44,095 nt of DNA. Origin: Acidobacteriota bacterium (GTDB taxonomy: Bacteria; Acidobacteriota; Thermoanaerobaculia; UBA5066). This document shows, in pieces, positions 6,128 through 14,790 of the stretch. The stretch lies in assembly GCA_030278895.1 (NCBI GenBank), contig JARXKK010000006.1, forward strand, positions 8,611 through 52,705. Reading direction: 5' to 3'. Below the pieces are notes generated by a model. It was not told the DNA's origin. It did not search any database and saw only the letters and a list, made by a program, of their open reading frames with translations. Numbering within the stretch: the first letter of the stretch is position 1; every line of letters starts with the position of its first letter. The position numbers and the translations under genes are program-made.

Positions 6128-8553
6128 GGAGCTGCGGCCGCGATGCCGGGACCGGGCGCGCCCGCGGCGTGGGCCGTGCAGCGCTCTTTCGGCTGGGTTC
6201 CCTCGAGGAAGACCTCGTCGAATGATTTAGGACATTCTTCGGTGACCAGCATGCCGGTCGTCGGATCGATCGACGCCGTGACGACGCCCGGCGTGGAGGG
6301 GAACGGGACTTCGAAGTATTGCGCCGGCAGGCGGCGTACGAAGTCGGCGAAGATCGGAAGAGCCGCCGAGGAACCCGACAAGTTCAGGCCGCGGTTGTCG
6401 TCGAATCCGACCCAGACGGCGACCAGGAGGCGCGGCGAGAACCCGACGAACCAGGCGTCGCGCCCGTCGTTCGTCGTGCCGGTCTTGCCCGCGAAGATGC
6501 CCTGCGCCCCGAGGCGACGCGCCGAGCCGCCCGTGCCCCGATCCACCACCCCGCGAAGAACCGAGTCGAGGATCGAAATCACGTCGGCGTCGACGCCCCG
6601 CACGACGGGCTCGTTTTTCGTCTCGATGCGACGGGCGTTCGCTCCCACGATCCCGAGGAGCGCGTTCGGACTCACGCGAAATCCCCCGTTCGCGAAGGTG
6701 CAGTAGGCCGCGGCGATCTCCATGGGGCTCGTCTCGAAAGACCCGAGGGCGAGCGACGGATACGGCTTCATCGAGGACGAGATACCCGTCCGCCGCGCCG
6801 TGTCCACGATGTCGGGCAGTAGCGTGCGCCCGGGCGCGGTCTCGGTGACGGCGATCCGCACCGTGGGAATGTTGATGGACTGCTCGAGCGCCTGACGCGC
6901 CGTCATGGGCCCGCGAAACTCGCCGTCGTAGTTCTTCGGAGACCACGTCTCGTCGTCGCCCTTGCCCCAGACGAGCGCGATCGGCGAGTCGACGAAGATC
7001 GACGCGGGCGTGATGGGCTTCGGCAGGTCGCGCTTGCCGAAAGCCGTCAGATACACGAACGGCTTGAACAGGGACCCCGGCTGGCGCCGGGCCTGAACGA
7101 CGCGATTGAACTGGCTGACCTGATAATCGCGCCCTCCGACGAGCGCGCGCACCGATCCCGTCGCCGGGTCGAGCGCGATGACGGCGGCCTGGAGGGAATC
7201 CTCCTCTTCCCGCGGCCGCAGGCGCTTGAAGCGCTTCTCGAGCTCCTCGAGACCCTTCAGGACCGCCGCCTGCGCCGCCTGCTGCATGTCCGGGTCGAGC
7301 GTCGTGTAAACCGAAAGACCGTCCTCCTTCACGAACCCGGGGGCCTCCTTCACCTGTTTGAGCACGAAGTCGACGAAGTGCGGCGCGACGATGCCGGACG
7401 GCGGACCCTTCGACTTCGTGAGAGGCGCGGCGAGCGCAGCCTCGTAGGCCGCCTTGCCGATCTTCTTCTGCTCCAGCATCCCCTTGAGGACGAGCGCGCG
7501 GCGCGCCCGGGCGTTCTCGGGATTGCGGTAGGGCGAGTATTTTCCCGGCGAGGAGATGAGCCCCGCGAGCATCGCCGCCTCCGGAAGCTCGAGCCGCGAC
7601 ACGCTCTTGCCGAAGTAGAAACGCGCAGCCTCCTCGACGCCCGTCACGGAGATCGAGCCGCGCTGGCCGAGGTAGATCTCGTTCAGGTAGGCCTCGAGAA
7701 TCTCCTTCTTGCTGTACTTGGCCTCGAGGATCACGGCCATCAGCGCCTCGACGACCTTGCGCTTCAGCTTCCGCTCCGGCGTCAGGAACATGTTCTTCAC
7801 GAGCTGCTGCGTGAGCGTGGACGTGCCGCGCACGGCCGACCCTCGCGTCGCGCCCTGGAGCACGGCGCCCACGAGGCGGCGGAACGAGATGCCGCCGTGC
7901 GTGAAGAAGTCGCGATCCTCGGTCGTCAGGATCGCGTCGAGCACCACCGGGGGTATCTGATCGATCGTGACGAGGGTGCGGTCCTGCATCTTCTCGTCGT
8001 AAACCGAACCGACGATCTCCGGCTCGAACACGACGTAAGGCAGAGGCGCTCCGTCGTCGGTGCGCTTGAGCGCCGCCACGCGGCGGCCCGAGAACTCGAT
8101 CTGGGCCTCGACGCCGGGCGACCGCCCCCACGCGGTCTCGCGCGGGTTCACGTTGACGAGGATCCGGCCCTTCACGAGCGCGTATTGCCCCGCGCCGAGC
8201 GGCGCCTTCGGCACCTCGGCGTAGCGTAGGCGCCCGAGGCGCCGCACGATGTCGTCGGCCGAAAGCGTGTCCCCGGCGCGCACCGCCCAAACGTCGGAGT
8301 AGAGCCGCGTCGGCAGAGACCAGCGCCGCCCGTCCATCGTGCGCGAGACGACGCCTGAGAAATAGAGGACGACGACGATCGCGGCGACGAGGAACAGGGC
8401 GGCAGTCGCGCCGACGAAAAAGAGCACCGGACGCGAGACGCGGCGAAGGCGGACCCTTGCGGCGCGCGCGAGACGAAGGAGACCGTCCCGGCCCGCGCGT
8501 GCGGCGGACAGAGCGCGGTCCCCGGCGGCGCGAAGGAAGCTCGAAACGTCCAC
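6124..8553 (-). CDS. Class A penicillin-binding protein (PBP1b-like bifunctional peptidoglycan synthase)
   Basis: The 809-residue product polymerises and cross-links peptidoglycan. A basic cytoplasmic tail is followed by one membrane helix (residues 43-68). A UB2H-like region comes next (about 85-190), as in PBP1b. The GT51 transglycosylase domain spans about 200-370, with the catalytic Glu in TEDRDFF (E212) and downstream TSTLTQQLVKN and EAYLNEIYLGQ. The transpeptidase domain begins near 450 and holds SLFK (S494, K497), SIN (559-561) and KTGTT (690-694). All key residues are present and the length is normal. The start is a GTG. It is the first gene of a five-gene envelope operon, and its stop overlaps the next start as ATGA. 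The promoter must lie in the 28 bases, or the coding DNA, shared with the divergent cysteine dioxygenase gene. Confidence 0.95.
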   Translation of the reverse strand: MDVSSFLRAAGDRALSAARAGRDGLLRLARAARVRLRRVSRPVLFFVGATAALFLVAAIVVVLYFSGVVSRTMDGRRWSLPTRLYSDVWAVRAGDTLSADDIVRRLGRLRYAEVPKAPLGAGQYALVKGRILVNVNPRETAWGRSPGVEAQIEFSGRRVAALKRTDDGAPLPYVVFEPEIVGSVYDEKMQDRTLVTIDQIPPVVLDAILTTEDRDFFTHGGISFRRLVGAVLQGATRGSAVRGTSTLTQQLVKNMFLTPERKLKRKVVEALMAVILEAKYSKKEILEAYLNEIYLGQRGSISVTGVEEAARFYFGKSVSRLELPEAAMLAGLISSPGKYSPYRNPENARARRALVLKGMLEQKKIGKAAYEAALAAPLTKSKGPPSGIVAPHFVDFVLKQVKEAPGFVKEDGLSVYTTLDPDMQQAAQAAVLKGLEELEKRFKRLRPREEEDSLQAAVIALDPATGSVRALVGGRDYQVSQFNRVVQARRQPGSLFKPFVYLTAFGKRDLPKPITPASIFVDSPIALVWGKGDDETWSPKNYDGEFRGPMTARQALEQSINIPTVRIAVTETAPGRTLLPDIVDTARRTGISSSMKPYPSLALGSFETSPMEIAAAYCTFANGGFRVSPNALLGIVGANARRIETKNEPVVRGVDADVISILDSVLRGVVDRGTGGSARRLGAQGIFAGKTGTTNDGRDAWFVGFSPRLLVAVWVGFDDNRGLNLSGSSAALPIFADFVRRLPAQYFEVPFPSTPGVVTASIDPTTGMLVTEECPKSFDEVFLEGTQPKERCTAHAAGAPGPGIAAAAP

Positions 8554-8581
8554 GCCCGGAGTCTAGCGAAGCGCCCGCGCG

Positions 8582-9148
8582 ATGCTACGATTCCCCAAAA
8601 TTCACATGACGCCTTCTCTCGACCGGCTCCTCGAAGAGCTCGATGCGTGGCGGGAACGCATCCCGCTGCACGAGTTGGAACGCGCGCTCGGCACGCTCAC
8701 GATCACGCTCGAGGACGTCCGGCCATTCGTCGTGTTCGGAGACGAGAGCTACCGGCGCAACCTCATGCACGCGGGCCCGGCCTACCAGGCGCTCGTCCTC
8801 TGCTGGCGGAACGGCCAGCGGAGCCCGATCCACGACCACCAGGGCTCGAGCTGCGGCGTGCGCGTGCTCTCGGGCACGGCGCTCGAGACCGTTTTTACGC
8901 GCGCCCACAATCGAATGATTTACGCGGTACGCTCCCGAGAGATCGTGCCGGGAACCGTTTGCGCCACCGAGGACGACGACATCCACCAGGTCTCGAACCT
9001 CGCGGAGGACGGCGGCGATCTCGTCACGCTCCACATTTACTCGCCTCCCCTCCTCGTGATGGGCACGTACACGCTCGCGGGGAACGAGGTGAAGACCTTC
9101 CAGGACCCCGTGTTCGACAACTCGCTCCTGGACGGCGGGGGGATCTGA
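8582..9148 (+). CDS. Cysteine dioxygenase (type I)
   Basis: The 188-residue cupin protein would oxidise L-cysteine to cysteine sulfinate with a mononuclear iron in the cytoplasm. The iron ligands are visible as H84 and H86 (SPIHDHQG) and H135 (DIHQVSN). C91 (SSCGVRV) and Y153 (HIYSPP) sit where the Cys-Tyr cross-link pair of the mammalian enzyme lies. A second in-frame ATG at 8606 gives MTPSLDRLL and may be the true start, because TACGAT followed by TCCCC at 8585-8594 resembles a -10 element that overlaps the first start. The gene is divergent from the PBP operon and is followed 6 bases later by fdhD, so both are probably co-transcribed. Bacterial relatives acting on other thiols remain possible. 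Confidence 0.88.
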   Translation: MLRFPKIHMTPSLDRLLEELDAWRERIPLHELERALGTLTITLEDVRPFVVFGDESYRRNLMHAGPAYQALVLCWRNGQRSPIHDHQGSSCGVRVLSGTALETVFTRAHNRMIYAVRSREIVPGTVCATEDDDIHQVSNLAEDGGDLVTLHIYSPPLLVMGTYTLAGNEVKTFQDPVFDNSLLDGGGI

Positions 9149-9154
9149 CCCTCC

Positions 9155-10012
9155 GTGTCCGAAGACGCCTCGGTGGCCACGCTCGTCCTGAGGCGAGACT
9201 CGAGCGGAACACGCTGGGAGAAAGACTCCCTCGTGGCCGAGGAGCCGCTCGAGATCCGGCTCGGGGAAGGCGAGGCCGAACCGGAGCGTTTCGTCGTGAC
9301 GATGCGGACTCCGGGCGACGACGACGACCTCGTGGTCGGGCTTCTCTTCGGCGAAGGCATCATCGAGAACGTCGACGAAGTCCTGGCCCTCGCGCCGCCC
9401 GCCGATAGCCGCATCGCGCCCGAGCTCGCGAAGAACGTCCGGGTCGTCACCCTCTCCCCCCGCGCCGATCGGCCGCGTGCGCGCCGGGCGACCGTGATGG
9501 GCTCGGCCTGCGGCGTCTGCGGCCGGACCTCGGTAGAAGATGTCGCGTCCCTGGCGGCCGCCGCGCGCCGCGGGGCGGCCGAATCGAAACCCGGCGCGGA
9601 GCCCGACGTGTCGATCTCCTCTGCCCTCCTCACGTCGCTGCCCAGCGCGCTGCGCGCCCGGCAATCGGTGTTCTCCGCGACGGGCGGCCTTCACGCGGCC
9701 GGCCTCTTCGAGGCGGACGGCGCGCTCGTGCTCGCGCGCGAGGACGTGGGACGGCACAACGCGACGGACAAGGTCGTCGGCGCCATTCTGAGGGCCCGCC
9801 GTCCCTGCCCGCCCGTTCTTCTCGTCTCCGGCCGGCTCGGCTTCGAGATCGCGCAGAAGGCCGCGCTGGCCGGGGTGCGCATCGTGGCCGCCGTCTCGGC
9901 GCCGACGAGCCTCGCGGTGGACCTCGCCGAGGAGACGGGCCTCACGCTCGTCGGCTTCCTGCGCGACGAGCGCTTCAACGTCTATACGCACCCCGGGCGG
10001 ATCACGCGATAG
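9155..10012 (+). CDS. fdhD: FdhD sulfur carrier for formate dehydrogenase / molybdoenzyme maturation
   Basis: The 285-residue product matches FdhD, which passes sulfur from a cysteine desulfurase to the molybdenum cofactor of formate dehydrogenase-type enzymes. Diagnostic segments are PLEIRLGEG near residue 31, TPGDDDDLVVGLLFGEGII near 52-70, the CxxC pair C119/C122 (SACGVCGRTS), FSATGGLHAAGLF and EDVGRHNATDKVVG. The start is a GTG at 9155, 6 bases after the cysteine dioxygenase stop. No formate dehydrogenase gene is present in the window, so its client enzyme must be encoded elsewhere. Confidence 0.93.
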   Translation: MSEDASVATLVLRRDSSGTRWEKDSLVAEEPLEIRLGEGEAEPERFVVTMRTPGDDDDLVVGLLFGEGIIENVDEVLALAPPADSRIAPELAKNVRVVTLSPRADRPRARRATVMGSACGVCGRTSVEDVASLAAAARRGAAESKPGAEPDVSISSALLTSLPSALRARQSVFSATGGLHAAGLFEADGALVLAREDVGRHNATDKVVGAILRARRPCPPVLLVSGRLGFEIAQKAALAGVRIVAAVSAPTSLAVDLAEETGLTLVGFLRDERFNVYTHPGRITR

Positions 10013-10020
10013 CGCGCGCG

Positions 10021-10044
10021 GCCGGCCTTCTTCGAGGCCGGTTT
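10021..10044 (+). terminator. Candidate weak terminator after fdhD
   Basis: The inverted repeat GCCGGCC / GGCCGGT has an 8-base loop (TTCTTCGA) and is followed by a short TTT run. It lies in the 79-base gap between the convergent fdhD and S9 peptidase genes. The T-tract is short, so terminator function is uncertain. Confidence 0.45.
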
Positions 10045-10091
10045 CCCCACCGCCGTTGCGGTCTTCGAGCGCATCGAAAACGGCTGTCCCG

Positions 10092-12053
10092 CTACTTGAG
10101 CAGGTTGTCCTCGACGAACTTCAGCGTCGCCAGGAACTGGAAATCCTGGTTCTTCTTCTTGCTGAAGCCGTGGCCCTCGTCCTTCGCGAGGAGGTACCAG
10201 ACGGGACCGCCGTTCTTCTTGATCGCGGCGACCATCTGCTCGGCCTCCGTATACGGCACGCGCGGGTCGTTGCGGCCCTGGACGATGAACATGGGCTTCG
10301 TGATCTTCGACGCGTTCGAGAGAGGCGAGATCTTCAGGAGGAACTCGCGCATCTTCGGGTCGCGCTCGTCGCCGTATTCCACGCGCCTGAGGTCCCGCCG
10401 GTAGGCCTCCGTGCGCTCGAGGAACGTCACCCAGCTCGAGATGCCCACGACGTCGACGGCGCAGCGGAAGCGGTCGTTGTAGTTCGTCATCGACGCGAGC
10501 GTCATGTATCCGCCGTACGAGCCGCCCGTCACCATCACGCGGTTCTTGTCGAGCCCCGGCTGGGCCGCGATCCAGTCGAGAAGCGCGCCGATGTCCTTCA
10601 CGGAGTCCTCGCGCTTCTCGGCGTTGTCGAGGTCGAGGAACGTCTTGCCGAAGCCCGACGAGCCGCGCACGTTCGGGAAGATCAGGACGGTGCCGAGCTC
10701 GTTCATGTAGAAGTTGCTGCGACCGAGGAAGCCGGGTTGATACTGAGCCTCGGGACCGCCGTGGATGTTGACGATCACCGGGCGCGGCCCGGTGAAGGAC
10801 GCGGGCGGGCGGTAGAGAAACCCGGTGATCGCGCGGCCGTCGAAGCTCTTCCACGAGATCTTCTCCGGTTCGGAGAGCGACGCGGCGTCCAGCCCGCCCA
10901 TCTCGCTCTCGGTCCACCGGGTGATCTGTCCGGACGGACCCGCCGTCACGTCGATCGAGTAGACGTCCGACGCGGACCGAGCCGAGGACATCGAGAACGC
11001 CAGGTCCTTGCCGTTCTCGTGGAACCGCACGGCGCCGATCGTTCCGACGGGGATCTTCGGGAGCGCCATCTCCCTTTTCGTCGCCGTGTCGAGTACGTGA
11101 AGCGTCTCGATCCCGCCCTCATTGACGACGTAGGCAAGCCGGGCTCCGTCCTCCGTGAGGCTGAGCGAGCTCACGTCCCAGTCGACGCCGGGCGTCAGGA
11201 CGGTGATCTTCTTCGTCGCGAGGTCGAGCGACACGAGGCGGTGGAATTCGGCTCCGGAGTCCGTCGTCGTGTAAACCGACTTTCCGTCCTTCGCGAAGAC
11301 GGCGCGGCCCCAGGCGACCTTCTCCTTCGACTCCGGCGTCGCGAGAGTCCTCGCACCCGTCGCCGCGTCTACGAGCCAGTAGCGGCTCTCATTCACGGAA
11401 ATGTACTCGCCCACGAGAAGCGTCTTGTCGTCGGGCGACCAGTCCGAGACGCCCCACCCGCCGCCCGCGACCTCGAGGACCTTCCGCTCGGTCTTCGCGT
11501 CCGCGGGGTCCACGACGTAGATGTCGTTGTCCTTCCCGTTCCGTTTCGTGGACTGGTACGCGAGCCACTTGCCGGAGTGCGAGAAGTCCCCGCCGGTGTT
11601 CCGGGACTTGCCGTCCGTGAACATCGTGACCTTGCCGGTCTTCTCGTCGCGCCAGAAGAGCTGGAACCACTCGCCGCCGCCGACGTCCTTGTTGAAGACG
11701 AAGCCCTCGCCCGTGTGCGGCCGGTAGCGCGCTCCGCCGGTGCGCTCGGGATAGAACGTGAGCTGCGAACGGGCTCCGCCCGGGAACTTCACGCGGTGAA
11801 TCTCGGCGACGTCCGCGAAACGCGTCCCGATCAGCATCTCGCGGCGCATGGGGTGCCACGCCTCGAACGTCGCGCCGCGCGAATCGGTCCAACCCGCGAC
11901 ACGGTCGGCGAGTGTCTTCGGGATCGCGGGCAGCCCGTCCGCCACGAGGTTCTCGTTCGGGAGAACGGCGTCGTCCGCACCCCACGCAGGGACAGCAACA
12001 GGGACGAAGAGGAAGAGGGAGAGGAAGAGGAAATATTTGCGCTTCATGCGCAT
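10092..12053 (-). CDS. Secreted S9-family prolyl oligopeptidase / acylaminoacyl peptidase
   Basis: The 653-residue product starts with a signal peptide (MRMKRKYF, a Phe/Leu run, then VPAWG). A long beta-propeller domain follows (about 30-390), with repeated blade-like segments such as YQSTKRNGKDNDIYVVDP. The C-terminal alpha/beta-hydrolase domain shows the full triad: Ser about 512 (GGSYGGYM), Asp about 596 (GRNDPRVPY) and His about 628 (DEGHGFS). Such enzymes cleave short peptides, here probably in the periplasm. The signal-peptide codons are unusually AT- and CT-rich (AAATATTTCC, then CTCTTCCTC repeats) and resemble the arm of the dispersed element. It is the last gene after the chalcone-isomerase-like and Gre genes, 16 bases behind the latter. 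Confidence 0.92.
   Translation of the reverse strand: MRMKRKYFLFLSLFLFVPVAVPAWGADDAVLPNENLVADGLPAIPKTLADRVAGWTDSRGATFEAWHPMRREMLIGTRFADVAEIHRVKFPGGARSQLTFYPERTGGARYRPHTGEGFVFNKDVGGGEWFQLFWRDEKTGKVTMFTDGKSRNTGGDFSHSGKWLAYQSTKRNGKDNDIYVVDPADAKTERKVLEVAGGGWGVSDWSPDDKTLLVGEYISVNESRYWLVDAATGARTLATPESKEKVAWGRAVFAKDGKSVYTTTDSGAEFHRLVSLDLATKKITVLTPGVDWDVSSLSLTEDGARLAYVVNEGGIETLHVLDTATKREMALPKIPVGTIGAVRFHENGKDLAFSMSSARSASDVYSIDVTAGPSGQITRWTESEMGGLDAASLSEPEKISWKSFDGRAITGFLYRPPASFTGPRPVIVNIHGGPEAQYQPGFLGRSNFYMNELGTVLIFPNVRGSSGFGKTFLDLDNAEKREDSVKDIGALLDWIAAQPGLDKNRVMVTGGSYGGYMTLASMTNYNDRFRCAVDVVGISSWVTFLERTEAYRRDLRRVEYGDERDPKMREFLLKISPLSNASKITKPMFIVQGRNDPRVPYTEAEQMVAAIKKNGGPVWYLLAKDEGHGFSKKKNQDFQFLATLKFVEDNLLK
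12004..12036 (-). repeat. CT-rich arm resembling the dispersed element (S9 signal peptide)
   Basis: On the minus strand AAATATTTCC leads into alternating CTC/TTC codons, close to the right arm of the copies at 14886 and 21766. The TTCNNAGAA core is absent. It encodes the hydrophobic core of the S9 signal peptide, which could also explain the composition, so this copy is doubtful. Confidence 0.3.
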
Positions 12054-12060
12054 CGCTCGT

Positions 12061-12090
12061 TCTACCTTTCTAAGAAATCCGAAAAACCTC
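12061..12090 (+). repeat. Dispersed AT-rich element, copy between the Gre and S9 genes
   Basis: The core TTCTAAGAA is at 12068-12076 (context CCTTTCTAAGAAATCC). On the minus strand it supplies the TAG stop of the Gre-like gene and lies just upstream of the S9 start codon. The adjoining 12085-12112 is also very AT-rich and contains two CTATAG palindromes. Confidence 0.6.
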
Positions 12091-14166
12091 TATAGCAACT
12101 ATTTCTATAGCTTCGCCGAGGACCGTCGCTTTCTCGCCGACCGTTTTGCCGAGCATTGCCCGGCCGAGGTCGGAGAGGTACGAATAAACCCCCTGCTCGG
12201 GCTTGCTGTCCCAGGGCCCGAGGAGCGTGATGGCTCGCGTGCCCGCCGCGCCCTTGATCGTGACGCGCGCGCCCGGCCGCACTTCGGTCGTGTCGATCGT
12301 CGCGGGATCGAGGGCACGCGCCTTGCCGAGCTCGGACTGGATCTTTCCCGCGCGCGCGGACAAGAGCTGCTGCTTGTCGCGCCGCGCCTTGTATTCGAAG
12401 TTCTCCGAGAGGTCCCCTTCGGCTGCCGCGAGCGCGATGCCCTTCGTGTTCTCGGGGATCTCGACCTTCAGGATGTTCTCCAGCTCCTTGCGTTTGCCGT
12501 CGATGGCGCCCGCGGTGACGAAGAACGTGTCGTCGTCCGTCTTCCGGAGATCCGGAAACCGCATCTCGGCCGCGGCGAGGAGGCCATCGCGCCGATGGGG
12601 CTCGAGCTCCTGGTGGCGCGTGAGAGCCTCGAGAAAGACGCGGGCCTCCTCGACGCTGGCCTGCTTCACGAGCCATCCCGCCACGAGCCCGGTACGGTCG
12701 AACATCTCGCGGACCTTGGAGCGGGCCGCGCCGAGCTCGTCCCACGTGAGCGCGTCGAGGAGACGCGTGAGGACCGACGGATTGAGGCGGGCGCGGAAGG
12801 CCTCGTCCTGAGCGGAGCGCTGGACAAACCAGACGAACGCGCGCGGGCCCGAGCGGGGCGATTTCGTGAGCTTCTCGAGCGTGCGCTCGCGTGTCTCGGG
12901 GTCGATCTCGGCGAGGCTCCGGTCGATCGCCTCGATCGTGCGGGAGTCTTCCTCCTTGAAGAACCACTCGGCGAGGATCCCCGGCGCCTCCGCCGGCTTC
13001 TCCTTCACGATGACCTCCAGCGCACGCTCGCGGATCGCGCGGTCCTGGAGCCGCGGAAGGAGCGCGAGGGGGCGCGCGAGGACGTGCTTCTCGACGGCTC
13101 CCGCGAGCGCGACGCCCGGGAACTTCTCCACGAGGACCGCGATCTCGAACGCCAGCGCGGGGTCCCGGTCCTCGAGCGCCTCCGCGTCCTTCGCGAGCGC
13201 CTTCGCCATCGCGGCCGCGAGCGGCGCCGAACGCTTCTGGTTCTTGCGAAACAGGTCGAGGCGCTCCTTCAGGGGCGCCTTCTCAAAGCGCGACAGGAGT
13301 GTCGCGTCCGCGGCCCCTGCCGAGCCGGACCACTCGACCGTGGCGGTCTTGCCGCTGCCGTGCACGACGACCTGCGGGTTCTTCTTGGCCGCGGCCCACC
13401 ACGACGTCCACGCGTCCTCGGAAATGAGGCCCTTCACGGCCTCCTTCACCTCGGTCATCGTCATCGTGCGACCGAAGGACTCGATGAGGCGCTTCATCGC
13501 GGCGCCCGGATCGTCGATCACGCGGGCCCTCAGCGCTTCCGGAGCCGTGAATTTCTCGAAGAGGAAGTGCCCTTCGCCGAGCGGCACGAGGCTCTTCGAC
13601 GCGACGCCGATCGGAATGGCGATGCCCTTGGCGGCCTCGAAATCCACCCGGACGGAGTCGAGAGCGAAGTTCGTCTCGACGACCTTGCCGGCTCCCCGCC
13701 CCGCCATCGAGAACACGTGACCGACCTCGAATGGAAGCCACTTCTCGGCCTTCTCGGCTCGCTGGAGTCCGTCCGTCGGGTCTTTCGCCTCGCGGAACCT
13801 GAAGCGGCCGAGGAGGGCGACGAGAGACGGGCGATTGGGCCACGCGGCGGCAAGGGCTTCTTCGAAGAGCTTGTGGAAGCCGTCCGGCGTGGAGGGCGTG
13901 GCGCCGGCGCGCACCGCCTCCTTGAGAATCGTCCACCTGAGGCGGGCCACTTCGGGGTCGGTGGATTTCTTCTTCAACGCCGCCTCGGCGGCCCCGGCCA
14001 CGGACTGGACGCGCGCCTTCTGGCCCGCGCGCACGAGGCCGCGGACGGCGGCAAGCAGCGTCTCGGCCTTCCCGATGGGATCCGAGAGCGCGTCCTGGAA
14101 TGCGGACTCGACGAGATCGAAACGTTTTTCGGAGAGGAGGCTCTGAAGCGGGGCGCCGTTCGTCAA
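12070..14166 (-). CDS. GreA-like transcript cleavage factor with long N-terminal extension
   Basis: The 698-residue product carries a complete Gre module only at its C-terminus (about 545-698). The coiled-coil tip has GDLSENFEYKARRDKQQ (acidic D585 and E588, as in GreA) and is followed by the FKBP-like C-terminal domain (VRPGARVTIKG, LLGPWDSKPEQGVYSYLS). Gre factors enter the RNA polymerase secondary channel and rescue backtracked complexes. The first 540 residues are a helical, Ala/Leu/Lys-rich extension of unknown role; chlamydial GreA proteins are similarly enlarged. The start is a TTG overlapping the TGA of the upstream gene (TTGA). The 3' end is oddly AT-rich, with three ATA Ile codons (AIEIVAIEV), and its stop lies in a copy of the dispersed element. 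Confidence 0.8.
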   Translation of the reverse strand: MTNGAPLQSLLSEKRFDLVESAFQDALSDPIGKAETLLAAVRGLVRAGQKARVQSVAGAAEAALKKKSTDPEVARLRWTILKEAVRAGATPSTPDGFHKLFEEALAAAWPNRPSLVALLGRFRFREAKDPTDGLQRAEKAEKWLPFEVGHVFSMAGRGAGKVVETNFALDSVRVDFEAAKGIAIPIGVASKSLVPLGEGHFLFEKFTAPEALRARVIDDPGAAMKRLIESFGRTMTMTEVKEAVKGLISEDAWTSWWAAAKKNPQVVVHGSGKTATVEWSGSAGAADATLLSRFEKAPLKERLDLFRKNQKRSAPLAAAMAKALAKDAEALEDRDPALAFEIAVLVEKFPGVALAGAVEKHVLARPLALLPRLQDRAIRERALEVIVKEKPAEAPGILAEWFFKEEDSRTIEAIDRSLAEIDPETRERTLEKLTKSPRSGPRAFVWFVQRSAQDEAFRARLNPSVLTRLLDALTWDELGAARSKVREMFDRTGLVAGWLVKQASVEEARVFLEALTRHQELEPHRRDGLLAAAEMRFPDLRKTDDDTFFVTAGAIDGKRKELENILKVEIPENTKGIALAAAEGDLSENFEYKARRDKQQLLSARAGKIQSELGKARALDPATIDTTEVRPGARVTIKGAAGTRAITLLGPWDSKPEQGVYSYLSDLGRAMLGKTVGEKATVLGEAIEIVAIEVFRIS

Positions 14167-14732
14167 CCCAGCATTCCCTTCTTCAGGTCCTCGGACGGCG
14201 GCTTCGGGCCGAGCCAGATGGAGAAGACCGCGTCGGCGAAGTCCTTGCCTTCGAACGTCCCGAGCGCCTTGTCACCGGAGAAGAGCGTGGTCCCCTTCCC
14301 GGGCACGTAAACGAAGGACATCGTGTCGCCTTCCTTCACGTCGGGCACGAGGGCGAGCATCTTGTCGATGGAGGCCTTCTGCGCGGCGGCCTTCTCTTTC
14401 GCGTTCGCCTCGAAGCCCTCGGAGAACCCCTCGGTGAGCTGCGTCTTCTTGAGATCGCGAAGGAAGGACATCTTCACGGCCTTCGCGGAGTCGGCGGCGA
14501 CGATGGCCGCGGCGTCCTTCGAAGGAGCTTCGACATAGAGGCCTCCGACGTACACCTTGAAGATGGACTTCTTCCGGAGACCGAGACCGTTCAGCTTGAG
14601 CGTCTTGTCTCCCGCCGACATCGTGTCCGGCATGTTGACGCCCGCGAGCTCACGTGCGGCGAGCGGGCGTGCGGCCAGGAACAGGCTCGAGACAGCGAAA
14701 GCCGCGAGGGAAAAACACGATAGGCGTTTCAT
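14163..14732 (-). CDS. Chalcone-isomerase-like periplasmic protein
   Basis: The 189-residue product has a signal peptide (MKRLSCFSLAAFAVSSLFLAA, cleavage near ARPLAARE). It then has the chalcone-isomerase-like core typical of bacterial family members, LNGLGLRKKSIFKVYVGGLY at about residues 47-66, and a VYVPGKGTTLF strand further on. Bacterial members generally lack demonstrated isomerase activity and are thought to bind small hydrophobic ligands. The ATG at 14732 follows a perfect AGGAGG with a 6-base spacer, which fixes the start although the frame is open to 14969. It is the first gene of the chalcone isomerase-Gre-S9 group and divergent from the unknown gene at 14852. Confidence 0.85.
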   Translation of the reverse strand: MKRLSCFSLAAFAVSSLFLAARPLAARELAGVNMPDTMSAGDKTLKLNGLGLRKKSIFKVYVGGLYVEAPSKDAAAIVAADSAKAVKMSFLRDLKKTQLTEGFSEGFEANAKEKAAAQKASIDKMLALVPDVKEGDTMSFVYVPGKGTTLFSGDKALGTFEGKDFADAVFSIWLGPKPPSEDLKKGMLG

Positions 14733-14790
14733 GAAAAACCTCCTGCGAGGGAGGGATTCTACGGGGGACGAGGGTTCGGAGGGGACCGGA

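Noticed and set aside
10056-12095. A plus-strand frame of 679 codons opposite the S9 peptidase
   Set aside because: It is a low-information, charged translation. The minus strand has a complete signal peptide and catalytic triad.
11848-14310. A plus-strand open frame of over 800 codons opposite the Gre and S9 genes
   Set aside because: It is Arg-, Gly- and Glu-rich without any motif and mirrors the codon pattern of the minus-strand genes, which have clear domains. Long antisense frames are expected in GC-rich DNA.
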